Shown piece after piece: positions 1-6,399 of a DNA stretch of 25,872 bases. The position numbers were made by a program, and so were the translations under genes. This DNA is from a virus: IMG/VR virus record IMGVR_UViG_3300042691_023290, positions 1 to 25,872 of that record, one strand, 5' to 3'. Within the stretch, counting starts at the first letter, position 1. Every line of letters begins with the position of its first letter. The notes beneath the pieces were generated by a model. It was not told where the DNA came from and searched no databases. It saw only the letters and a program-made list of their open reading frames with translations.

Positions 1-12
1 AAGGATATCAAA

Positions 13-456
13 ATGGCACAGACGACTTGGAGCGGACCGCTCGCCTCTGGCGACCGCAACGCAGGCGAGAGCGGCGGCCCGAATATCGGCCTCGTCACCC
101 TCGCTCAGACCGCGCTCATCAACTTCGACGCCACGCTGGTACAGAACGCTACGTTCAACATCCCAGCGTCTAGCCAGATCGTTGACTTCTACGTCGACGT
201 CCTGACGCAGTACGACAGTGCCACTTCGGCGACGCTGTCGGCTGGCACGGCATCGGGTGGCACGCAGTATCTCAGCGGCATCAACGTCAAGACGGCGGCT
301 CGCCGTCCGAACGCATACAGCGCTGCGCAGCTTGCTGCCATGGACGACGTAGGCACCAACCGCACGGTTGTCGCGACCGTAACCTCTGTCGGTCAGCCGA
401 CGGCGGGTCAGGTTCGCGTCACCTTGCTGTACGTGCAAACGACGGCTGATGACTAA
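13..456 (+). CDS. Putative phage virion/decoration protein (147 aa)
   Basis: The first gene of the window is complete: an AAGGA-type ribosome binding site lies within the first bases and ATG follows at 13. The protein is neutral to acidic and rich in Ala, Thr and Val, with alternating hydrophobic residues typical of an all-beta virion protein. It has no signal peptide, no membrane segment and no catalytic motif. The first residues (MAQTTWSGPLASGDR) and the last third (the VATVTSVGQPTAGQVRV stretch) resemble a small protein family common in environmental tailed phages, usually lying just downstream of the capsid gene. A role as a decoration or minor head protein is inferred from position and composition only. 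It is followed by an 80-base gap holding a strong hairpin. Confidence 0.8.
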   Translation: MAQTTWSGPLASGDRNAGESGGPNIGLVTLAQTALINFDATLVQNATFNIPASSQIVDFYVDVLTQYDSATSATLSAGTASGGTQYLSGINVKTAARRPNAYSAAQLAAMDDVGTNRTVVATVTSVGQPTAGQVRVTLLYVQTTADD

Positions 457-477
457 TCGCTGACGCGATGGTATAAG

Positions 478-517
478 GCGGTTGGGTAGCGGCTCGGAAG
501 TCCCCGCTACCCACCGC
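478..517 (+). terminator. Strong intergenic hairpin without a U-tract
   Basis: Between the 147-aa and 132-aa genes, GCGGT (478-482) and GGGTAGCGG (484-492) pair with CCGCTACCC (504-512) and ACCGC (513-517), leaving T483 bulged. This gives about 14 base pairs around an 11-base loop. The downstream bases (ATTACTCG) are not T-rich, so this is not a textbook intrinsic terminator. It could be a weak terminator, an RNA-processing site or a stabiliser of the upstream mRNA end. A GAGGAA ribosome binding site for the next gene begins a few bases later, at 525. Confidence 0.5.
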
Positions 518-536
518 ATTACTCGAGGAATTTATC

Positions 537-935
537 ATGGCCGACGCTGTAACCACCCAGACCATTTTCGACGGCGAGCGTATGGCCGTCATGAAATTTA
601 CGAACATCTCCGATGGAACCGGCGAGACCGGCGTCTTGAAGGTTGATGTATCGGCTCTCAGCCCCAACGCTTTTGGCGCAGCATGCGACGGCGTGACCAT
701 TGAGAGGCTCCACTGCTCGATCAACGGCATGTCTGTGAGCCTCCTATGGGACGCCACTTCGGACGTGCCGGCTTTTATCGCGGCTCCGGGCGTATACACT
801 TTCGATTTCTGTAAGATCCAGATCCCCAACGACGCGGGCGCAGGCAAGACCGGCGACGTTCTATTCACCACCATCGGGGCGAGTGCAGGCGACACCTACA
901 CCATCGTCCTTGAGATGGTTAAGTCGTACGTGTAA
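537..935 (+). CDS. Putative phage virion structural protein (132 aa)
   Basis: The ATG at 537 has a GAGGAA site (525-530) at good spacing. The 132-aa product begins MADAVTTQTIFDGERMAVMKF and ends in a YTIVLEMVK strand, with an internal ISDGTGETG turn and a GAGKTGDVLFTT segment. This pattern belongs to a conserved but functionally unassigned family found beside capsid genes in many environmental tailed phages. GAGKTG looks superficially like a P-loop, but the rest of the protein is all-beta and too small for an NTPase, so that reading is rejected. No signal peptide or membrane segment is visible. A small head or neck structural role is inferred. Its TAA overlaps the ATG of the next gene by one base, suggesting translational coupling. 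Confidence 0.75.
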   Translation: MADAVTTQTIFDGERMAVMKFTNISDGTGETGVLKVDVSALSPNAFGAACDGVTIERLHCSINGMSVSLLWDATSDVPAFIAAPGVYTFDFCKIQIPNDAGAGKTGDVLFTTIGASAGDTYTIVLEMVKSYV

Positions 936-1369
936 TGGCTGGCGCGTGGACGCGTAAAGAAGGGAAGAACCCGGAGGGCGGCCTGAACGCCAAGGGCCGG
1001 GCCTCTTTGCGCGCTCAGGGCCACGATATCAAGCCGCCGGTCAGTGCCAAACAGGCGAAGAAGTCCCCCAAGGCCGCAGGCCGCCGTAAGAGCTTCTGCG
1101 CGCGAATGTCAGGCATGCCCGGCCCGATGAAGGACGAGAAGGGTCGGCCGACGCGCAAGGCCCTTTCGCTCCGCAAGTGGGACTGTAAAGCCGAGGGGGG
1201 CAGTGTGACAAAGCCGGTGTGGGACAAAAAGCGTCCGAAGGATCTCGGGAAGCCGAAGAGCCTGTCCGTCAAAAAGAAGGCCGCCGCAAAGCGTCGTGCC
1301 GAGGCTGCAGGCCGGCCATACCCCAATCTCGTTGATAATCTCGCCGTAGCGCGCAAGAAAGGTAAGTGA
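935..1369 (+). CDS. Basic DUF6321-like phage protein
   Basis: This 144-aa protein is very rich in Lys and Arg. The core (AGAWTRKEGKNPEGGLNAKGR at the N-terminus, then GRRKSFCARMSGMPGPMKD, then a KALSLRKWDC end) matches what I recall as the DUF6321 family, which occurs mainly in phages. Two Cys residues (in SFCARM and KWDC) belong to the conserved core. The C-terminal 55 residues are a Lys/Ala-rich basic tail. The function of the family is unknown; the charge suggests binding to DNA, RNA or another polyanion, which is inference. The ATG is embedded in the stop of the preceding gene (TAATG), and the next gene starts one base after its own stop, so it sits in a tightly coupled cluster with a second basic protein. 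Confidence 0.85.
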   Translation: MAGAWTRKEGKNPEGGLNAKGRASLRAQGHDIKPPVSAKQAKKSPKAAGRRKSFCARMSGMPGPMKDEKGRPTRKALSLRKWDCKAEGGSVTKPVWDKKRPKDLGKPKSLSVKKKAAAKRRAEAAGRPYPNLVDNLAVARKKGK

Positions 1370-1370
1370 C

Positions 1371-1823
1371 ATGGACGGTTACAAAGACAGCACCAAGGTC
1401 CAGTACATGAAGGGTGGATCCGCTGGCACGAAGGGCGCGGCTAAGATCTCCAAAGTCATGGGCGAGTTCAAGCGCGGAGAGCTGCACAGCGGCTCGAAGA
1501 AGGGCCCCGAGGTCACCAGCAAGAAGCAGGCTATCGCTATCGCCCTCAGTGAGGCGGGCAAGAAGCCCATGAAGAAGGCCCGAGGCGGTATGGTCGAGGA
1601 GGGCATCTCCACGCGTCCCGTCGACGCCAAGGGCCGCCGTATGCGTATGGACACCGTAGCCGTCGACAATTCGCCTAAGCCCCCGAAAAAGGGCATTGGC
1701 GCTATCGATCTCGCCATTATGGCCGCCAAGCGCGCCTCCAAGGCCGTGCCGGCCCACACCAACAAGCCAATGATCAAACGCGCATCGGGCGGTCTCGCCT
1801 GCATGCCGGGTCGCAAATCTTAA
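1371..1823 (+). CDS. Basic DUF6496-like phage protein
   Basis: This 150-aa Lys-rich protein contains a core near residues 24-65 (KISKVMGEFKRGELHSGSKK followed by GPEVTSKKQAIAIALSEAGK) that I recall as the DUF6496 family, found in bacteria and phages and without known function. The rest is low-complexity and basic: a KKARGG segment, a middle stretch with RPVDAKGRRMRMD, and an end in KRASGGLACMPGRKS. The start ATG at 1371 is preceded by AAGAAAGG and lies one base after the previous stop. Together with the DUF6321-like gene it forms a pair of basic small proteins beside the head genes; packaging-related DNA binding is possible but unproven. A strong terminator follows directly. Confidence 0.85.
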   Translation: MDGYKDSTKVQYMKGGSAGTKGAAKISKVMGEFKRGELHSGSKKGPEVTSKKQAIAIALSEAGKKPMKKARGGMVEEGISTRPVDAKGRRMRMDTVAVDNSPKPPKKGIGAIDLAIMAAKRASKAVPAHTNKPMIKRASGGLACMPGRKS

Positions 1824-1830
1824 CGGGGGA

Positions 1831-1865
1831 CGGCGGCTGGGTAGGGCCGGCCGCCGCAGTTTTTT
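1831..1865 (+). terminator. Rho-independent terminator
   Basis: CGGCGGCTGG (1831-1840) pairs with CCGGCCGCCG (1847-1856) as a 10-bp stem with one G-T (G·U in RNA) pair and a GTAGGG loop. A run of six T (1860-1865) follows. This is a classic intrinsic terminator for the transcript covering the small genes upstream. The next gene starts at 1880, so downstream expression needs read-through or a promoter; I could not identify a convincing -10/-35 pair in the remaining bases. Confidence 0.8.
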
Positions 1866-1879
1866 AGAAAGAGAAAGTC

Positions 1880-2284
1880 ATGGCCAACGCACTATACCCG
1901 CTCTGGAAGCAGTCGATCCTCCAGTTCGCGGCCAACAACAACCTCTCGTCGGGCACCGTCAACGTCGCCCTGATCGATACCGGCGTGTACACTTACAGCG
2001 CCGCGCACCAGTTTTGGACGTCTGCCTCGGCGGCGGCGGTAGGCACGCCGCAGGTAATCGGCTCCAAGACTTTCACTAACGGTGTGTTCGATGGTGCGGA
2101 TGTGACCTTTACGGCTGTTACTGGTAACTCCGCCGAGGCGCTGATTATTTACATCGACACCGGCACTGCGGGTACGTCCCCACTTGTGGCTTTCATCGAT
2201 ACAGGTGTGACGGGTCTCCCAGTCACTCCTAACGGCGGCAATATCAACGTGGTTTGGAACGCGTCGGGTATCTTCGCCCTGTAA
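1880..2284 (+). CDS. Conserved phage protein of unknown function (134 aa)
   Basis: Starts at the ATG at 1880 behind a purine-rich AAAGAGAAAG segment. The protein opens MANALYPLWKQSILQF and then reads as alternating beta strands: VNVALIDTGVYTYSAAHQFW, KTFTNGVFDGADVTFTAVTG, and VAFIDTGVTGLPVTPNGG near the end. I recognise this as a very common small protein of environmental tailed phages and some prophages, annotated only as hypothetical or structural. No signal peptide, membrane helix or catalytic motif is visible. It is the first gene after the terminator and lies 11 bases before the repeat protein, so it is probably co-expressed with the tail and fibre genes. A virion role is inferred from context. 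Confidence 0.75.
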   Translation: MANALYPLWKQSILQFAANNNLSSGTVNVALIDTGVYTYSAAHQFWTSASAAAVGTPQVIGSKTFTNGVFDGADVTFTAVTGNSAEALIIYIDTGTAGTSPLVAFIDTGVTGLPVTPNGGNINVVWNASGIFAL

Positions 2285-2295
2285 GGGGGTAGCCC

Positions 2296-4767
2296 ATGGC
2301 TTTTGCTAGTGTTGGCAACGGGGGTACGGGCGTAAGTTCGACCTCCGGCACGACCCTTAACGTCAACGCGTCGCGTGACATTACCGGGACTAGCCAGTTT
2401 GCAATCCTTGTTGTTTCTTGCGACAACACTTCCACCGGCGACGGTCCGAGCAACGATGTCACTTCGGTATCAAACGCGGACGGCGGCACTTGGACAAAAC
2501 TAGGGGAATACACCAACGGTAACGGCGCGGCTGCGGCTGGCGTCACTACCGCTATATTTCAGTATATTCCCGGCGCTGGCGGGGAAATCCGCCAAGGCGA
2601 TCCGGCAACTATTACCTTCGTCTCTGCCCGCGTCCAGAAGGCCGCCTCGATGTGGGTTTTCACAAGGGCGGCGAACACACCCATATCACTTGGCGCTGCC
2701 GCCATAGGTAATGGCGTTGACGCGACAACAGGCTTCGGCAGCGTTGCCTTCTCCGGTCTCAGCAACATCGCGCGTCTGTATATTCGTGGCTTGGGCAAAG
2801 AGGCTCAGACCACCACCCAGATAACGCCGACCACCAGCTTCACTGCGATGACGCAGGCGAACTCGGCTGCTGTCGCCGCTGCGATTGCCACTCGCGGCGA
2901 GTTCCGTATCTTTACGGGTACTGGCCTAACGTCCAACCCGACGCTGGCAGTAACTGGTGACACTTCTGGTGTTTTTGTCGCCCTTGTCGAAAGCGTTGCG
3001 CAAACGCTCACCCAGTCGGCGCGTTTTAATAATACCAACACCTTCTTTGGCCCTACAGTCACGCCCGACGCGGTGACGCTCACCCAGTCGGCGCGTTTCG
3101 ATGAAGTTGTCGATTTCTATTCGCCTACGGTGTCTCAACCGGCCGGCGGGCAGACGCTCGATCCAGCTCTGTTTACCAATACCAACACCTTTTACGCGGC
3201 CACAGCATCCGCCTCTGATACGCTGACCCCTGCGCGGTTCGACAACACCAACACTTTTTACGCGGCTACTGTAAGCCCCGGCGCAGTGACGCTCAGTCCA
3301 GCGCGGTTCGACAACGCTAACACTTTTTACGCCGCGACGGTCACGCGTGGGGCTATCACTCTCCAGCCCGCGCGATTTGACAACGCTAACGCCTTCTACG
3401 CGGCGACAGTCACTATCGGCGCGGTGACGCTGACCCCTGCGCTGTTTAACAACACCAATACCTTCTACGCGGCCACTGTAAGCCCCGGCGCAGTGACGTT
3501 GACCCCTGCACGTTTTGACAACGCCAACACTTTTTACGCGGCGACGGTCACTATCGGCGCGATTACTCTGCAGCCCGCGCGTCTTGATAACACCAACACC
3601 TTTTACTCAGCGACGGTCAACGCGGGCCCTGTCACCCTGACTGCGTCGCTGTTTACCAACAACAACGCTTTCTACAGCCCTGCGGTGGTCGCGGGCACTA
3701 CACTCGTCCAAACGTCACGCTTCGATAACACGAACACTTTCTACGCCGCTACAGTCGCGCGTGGAGCCGTGACACTGCAACCCGCACGCTTTGATAACGC
3801 CAGCACCTTCTACTCAGCTACGGTGTCACAAGGCGCAGGCTCGCAGACCCTGACCGCCGCGCTGTTTACCAATACCAATACTTTTTATGCCGTTACGGTC
3901 GCGCGCGGGGCTATCACTCTCCAGCCCGCGCGGTTCGATAACACGAACACTTTCTACGCCGCTACAGTCGCGCGTGGCGCGGTTACGCTGCAGCCCGCGC
4001 GTTTCGATAACACGAATATCTTTTACGCAACGGCAGTCGTCCCTGCGGCCATTACGCTTCAGCCAACGCGTCTGGACAATACCAACCAGTTCTATTCCGT
4101 AACGGTTACGGCCCGCAATCAGGTCTCACCGCCGTTATTCGAAAATACCAACACCTTCTATGCGGCGACGGTTGTCCCCGCCGCAATTACGCTCAACCCG
4201 CCGCGTGTAAACAACGTCAATACCTTCTACGCGGCGATAGTTGAGGACGATTACCCCCTTGATCCGTCATTGGTCGTCAACACCAACACCTTTTACGCGG
4301 CGACGGTGACGCGCGGCGCGGTGACGCTGCAGCCCTCGCGCTTCAACAACACCAACGTCTTTTACCCGGCGGTGCTGTTTGCCGACCAAAAGCTGCTGCC
4401 TGCGCGCTTTGACAACGACAATGAGTTCTACCCAGTTGTAGCCCAGTCGACGTACACCCTCACGCAGGCGCTGCGTTTCAACAACATTTCGACCATCTAC
4501 GGGCCAACTGTCGTCGCGCTCCCGCCGGTCCTGCGTCCGCCGCTGTTCGTTAACCCGAACACCTTCTACTCGCCTTACATTTTGGCTTTTCCACGGCCGG
4601 ATTTCCCGCAACCCGATGCGCGGCAGAACATGCCCACAATCGCCGAGACGCCGCGAACCACCGTCGAGATCCAGATTGCCGCGCGCCTGCCGGCTCCGAC
4701 CATCGTCGAGAGCGCGCGACGGCCGATGCCCGAACCCGCCGCCCCAAGATCGTCGATGGTGTTGTGA
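2296..4767 (+). CDS. Large 23-repeat virion/fibre-like protein (823 aa)
   Basis: ATG at 2296 follows an AAGGGGG site that begins in the previous stop codon. Residues 1-237 form a beta-rich N-terminal domain. Residues 238-768 consist of 23 tandem repeats of 22-26 residues with consensus LxPARFDNTNTFYAATVxxG; the most constant positions are the Leu-Pro opening, Phe, Asn-Asn/Thr-Asn and the FY pair. The last 55 residues are rich in Pro and Arg and non-repetitive. Several repeats end in GAVT or GAIT. I recall similar FNNTNTFY repeats in other phage proteins but know no named domain. Regular repeats of this length suggest an elongated beta structure such as a fibre or appendage, which is inference. 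The stop overlaps a possible GTG start of a 28-codon ORF. Confidence 0.85.
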   Translation: MAFASVGNGGTGVSSTSGTTLNVNASRDITGTSQFAILVVSCDNTSTGDGPSNDVTSVSNADGGTWTKLGEYTNGNGAAAAGVTTAIFQYIPGAGGEIRQGDPATITFVSARVQKAASMWVFTRAANTPISLGAAAIGNGVDATTGFGSVAFSGLSNIARLYIRGLGKEAQTTTQITPTTSFTAMTQANSAAVAAAIATRGEFRIFTGTGLTSNPTLAVTGDTSGVFVALVESVAQTLTQSARFNNTNTFFGPTVTPDAVTLTQSARFDEVVDFYSPTVSQPAGGQTLDPALFTNTNTFYAATASASDTLTPARFDNTNTFYAATVSPGAVTLSPARFDNANTFYAATVTRGAITLQPARFDNANAFYAATVTIGAVTLTPALFNNTNTFYAATVSPGAVTLTPARFDNANTFYAATVTIGAITLQPARLDNTNTFYSATVNAGPVTLTASLFTNNNAFYSPAVVAGTTLVQTSRFDNTNTFYAATVARGAVTLQPARFDNASTFYSATVSQGAGSQTLTAALFTNTNTFYAVTVARGAITLQPARFDNTNTFYAATVARGAVTLQPARFDNTNIFYATAVVPAAITLQPTRLDNTNQFYSVTVTARNQVSPPLFENTNTFYAATVVPAAITLNPPRVNNVNTFYAAIVEDDYPLDPSLVVNTNTFYAATVTRGAVTLQPSRFNNTNVFYPAVLFADQKLLPARFDNDNEFYPVVAQSTYTLTQALRFNNISTIYGPTVVALPPVLRPPLFVNPNTFYSPYILAFPRPDFPQPDARQNMPTIAETPRTTVEIQIAARLPAPTIVESARRPMPEPAAPRSSMVL
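3007..4599 (+). repeat. 23 tandem coding repeats of about 69 bp
   Basis: The region encodes 23 copies of a roughly 23-residue unit inside the 823-aa gene. Unit lengths vary from 22 to 26 codons while the frame is preserved. Most copies differ by synonymous changes, but one stretch (3721-3764 and 3934-3977) is repeated identically over 44 bases three units apart, a mark of recent duplication or gene conversion. Unit spacing is reminiscent of a CRISPR array but the array is coding throughout with no distinct spacers. Confidence 0.9.
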
Positions 4768-4850
4768 CGGTTTACGCGGGCAACTTTTTTTGGTATTCAT
4801 ACGACGCTAGAAATGCTTGCCTTCGCTGGCGAGCTGCTGCGTCTTGTTAG
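4764..4850 (+). CDS. Possible 28-aa coupled mini-protein
   Basis: A GTG at 4764 overlaps the TGA of the 823-aa gene as GTGA, the same junction seen at 6396, 16598 and 16942, where long genes start. The frame runs 28 codons to TAG at 4848: an aromatic, Arg-rich peptide beginning MTVYAGNFFWYSYDARNA and ending CLRWRAAASC. Without it, 95 bases between 4768 and 4862 hold no gene, which is unusual in this compact region. A T7 tract (4785-4791) lies inside it. No clear ribosome binding site precedes it. It may be a real coupled peptide, the remnant of a longer gene, or chance. Confidence 0.3.
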   Translation: MTVYAGNFFWYSYDARNACLRWRAAASC

Positions 4851-4862
4851 CGAGCGGAGCTT

Positions 4863-5849
4863 ATGGCGTACTCAGGAACAGTCTCTCAGACCCAATTTAA
4901 CACGCGTCGCGTTATCGAGAACGCGGCCCGGCGGTGTAAACTGCCGGCCCAGTCGTTGACACCTGAGCACGTCGATATCGCGAATGACCAGCTTTTTCTC
5001 CTCCTGTCGGATCTCGCGAACCGTGGCATCCAGCTCTGGTGCGTCCAAAAGAACATCTATCCGCTATACGAGGGGCAGTCACAGGTCGTCACCTACACCG
5101 GCACGGTTGATATCCTGAATAGCAACCTGCGCACCTTGCAGCGCGCCACCGGCATTACAACGACCGGCGCACAGTTTTACGAGGTGTTTTTTCCTACCCC
5201 GACTGCGGTGTCGACAGTCGGTGTCAAGTGGGCCGGCCCGTCAGTGCCGATCGCGATCCAGCGTAGTGACGACGGCGCGACGTGGGTGACGGTCCAGCAG
5301 GACAACCAGACCGCCGCAGCGGGCGAGTGGACGTGGTTCGATCTGACCACCGTGGTCGCCGCCTCATACAGCCGCATCATCGCTCTGAGCGGCAATTTGA
5401 GCGTGGAGCGGGTGTTTCTCGGCAACATGCCCATGGAGATCCCCCTCGCGCGCCTCAGCCGCGACGACTACACCAACCTGCCCAACAAGACCTTCTCCTC
5501 GAACCGGCCCCTCCAGTACTGGCTCGACCGCCAGAGCCTGTCGCCGGTCATGAACCTTTGGCCGGTGCCGAACGCGCAGGCTGAGACGCAGCAGATCGTT
5601 GTTTGGTGCCAGCGCCATATCATGGATGTCGGCACCATGACGCAAGAGATCGAAGTGCCTCAGCGCTGGTACGAGGCCATTGTGGCTATGCTCGCCGCCC
5701 GTCTCGCTATGGAGTATATCGAAGTCGACGTGAACCTCGTCGGCCTGCTTGACCAGAAGGCCAAGGAGAGCCTCTATTTCGCCCAGCAGGAAGAGCGGGA
5801 CAACAGCCCGATGATGATCCTGCCCAATATCAGCATGTACACGCGGTAA
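4863..5849 (+). CDS. P22 gp4/adaptor-like tail accessory protein with inserted discoidin-like domain
   Basis: The 328-aa product has an alpha-helical N-terminal part (residues 10-90: VIENAARRCKLPAQSLTPE, then LFLLLSDLANRG, then LYEGQ and GTVDILNSN) and a C-terminal part (200-328) with LNLWPVP-type and VPQRWYEAIVAMLAARLAMEY segments. These resemble phage gp4-type tail accessory or adaptor proteins. P22 gp4 is about half this length. The excess lies in residues about 92-190, which read like a galactose-binding (F5/8 type C, discoidin-like) beta sandwich: a TVGVKWAG strand, IQRSDDGATWVTV, then GEWTWFDL and SYSRII. A role in head completion or neck assembly is inferred from this resemblance. GGAG at 4856-4859 precedes the ATG at short spacing. 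Its TAA overlaps the next ATG. Confidence 0.7.
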   Translation: MAYSGTVSQTQFNTRRVIENAARRCKLPAQSLTPEHVDIANDQLFLLLSDLANRGIQLWCVQKNIYPLYEGQSQVVTYTGTVDILNSNLRTLQRATGITTTGAQFYEVFFPTPTAVSTVGVKWAGPSVPIAIQRSDDGATWVTVQQDNQTAAAGEWTWFDLTTVVAASYSRIIALSGNLSVERVFLGNMPMEIPLARLSRDDYTNLPNKTFSSNRPLQYWLDRQSLSPVMNLWPVPNAQAETQQIVVWCQRHIMDVGTMTQEIEVPQRWYEAIVAMLAARLAMEYIEVDVNLVGLLDQKAKESLYFAQQEERDNSPMMILPNISMYTR

Positions 5850-6079
5850 TGCCGGTAGAGGGCTTCCTCGACACGCGCGGCAAGCAGTGGCTCGGTGTGG
5901 GCCTTTGCGACCGGTGTAAGCGTAAATTCCCTATCGAGGAGTTGTGGAGCGATCGCAACAACCCGGCCCTGAAGGTGTGCCGCGACGACCTTGACGAGTA
6001 CGATCCTTACCGCCTGCCTGCACGGACTGGCGAACAGATCGCCCTTCGCTACCCGCGTCCTGACGAGGTGCTCAGCTGA
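5849..6079 (+). CDS. Small Cys-motif phage protein, copy 1 (76 aa)
   Basis: A 76-aa protein starting FLDTRG after five residues. It carries C20-x2-C23 in a GLCDRCKRK context, a third Cys at 44 followed by RDD, then DEYDPYRLPAR. Three Cys plus a nearby Asp (D46 or D47) could form a small zinc-ribbon-like site, an inference. It is a clear paralogue of the next gene: both share FLDTRG, LGxGxCxRCxRK, xVC, YDPYRLPAR and IAL in the same order. I recall such proteins next to neck or tail accessory genes in other phages, always without assigned function. Starts are coupled at both ends (TAATG and TGATG). Confidence 0.8.
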   Translation: MPVEGFLDTRGKQWLGVGLCDRCKRKFPIEELWSDRNNPALKVCRDDLDEYDPYRLPARTGEQIALRYPRPDEVLS

Positions 6080-6399
6080 TGCCGCTCTTTTTAGACACAC
6101 GCGGCAACTCGACGCTCGGCATAGGCATTTGCAGCCGCTGTAGCCGCAAGATGTCGCTAGACAAACTGCAGCCGGATCCGAACTATCCGGGCCTGCGCGT
6201 ATGCGATAAAGACATGGATGACTACGACCCCTACCGCCTGCCTGCGCGGCAGACGGAGAGTATCGCGCTGCCCTTCATGCGGACGGATACGCCGATATCC
6301 ACCAATCCGAGCGGCTTCATCACGCAGAACGAATTGCAGTTCCTCATCACCGAGGACAACGACGAATTTATCATCTTTTTCGAGGATGACGAGCTGTGA
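6079..6399 (+). CDS. Small Cys-motif phage protein, copy 2 with acidic tail (106 aa)
   Basis: Paralogue of the preceding gene: C18-x2-C21 (ICSRCSRK), C42 with D45, then DDYDPYRLPAR. After the shared region it continues for about 40 residues not found in copy 1, ending in a strongly acidic and aromatic tail (NELQFLITEDNDEFIIFFED). The tail may be an added interaction segment. The pair most likely arose by tandem duplication. Function is unknown; position between the gp4-like protein and the fibre genes suggests a minor virion or assembly role. Its TGA overlaps the GTG start of the 851-aa fibre gene. Confidence 0.8.
   Translation: MPLFLDTRGNSTLGIGICSRCSRKMSLDKLQPDPNYPGLRVCDKDMDDYDPYRLPARQTESIALPFMRTDTPISTNPSGFITQNELQFLITEDNDEFIIFFEDDEL

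Noticed and set aside
841-870. P-loop (GAGKTG) in the 132-aa protein
   Set aside because: The motif lacks a preceding beta strand and the required downstream Walker B and helix pattern; the protein is small and beta-rich.
3007-4599. CRISPR-like periodicity
   Set aside because: Repeats of about 69 bp are coding throughout, in frame, without unique spacers or a leader, and there are no cas genes.
4785-4791. T7 run as a programmed frameshift site
   Set aside because: It lies after the stop of the 823-aa gene, and neither shifted frame leads into the downstream gp4-like gene.
4616-4810. Overlapping + strand 64-codon frame at the end of the repeat protein
   Set aside because: It is an Arg/Pro-rich shadow of the real frame, without a ribosome binding site.
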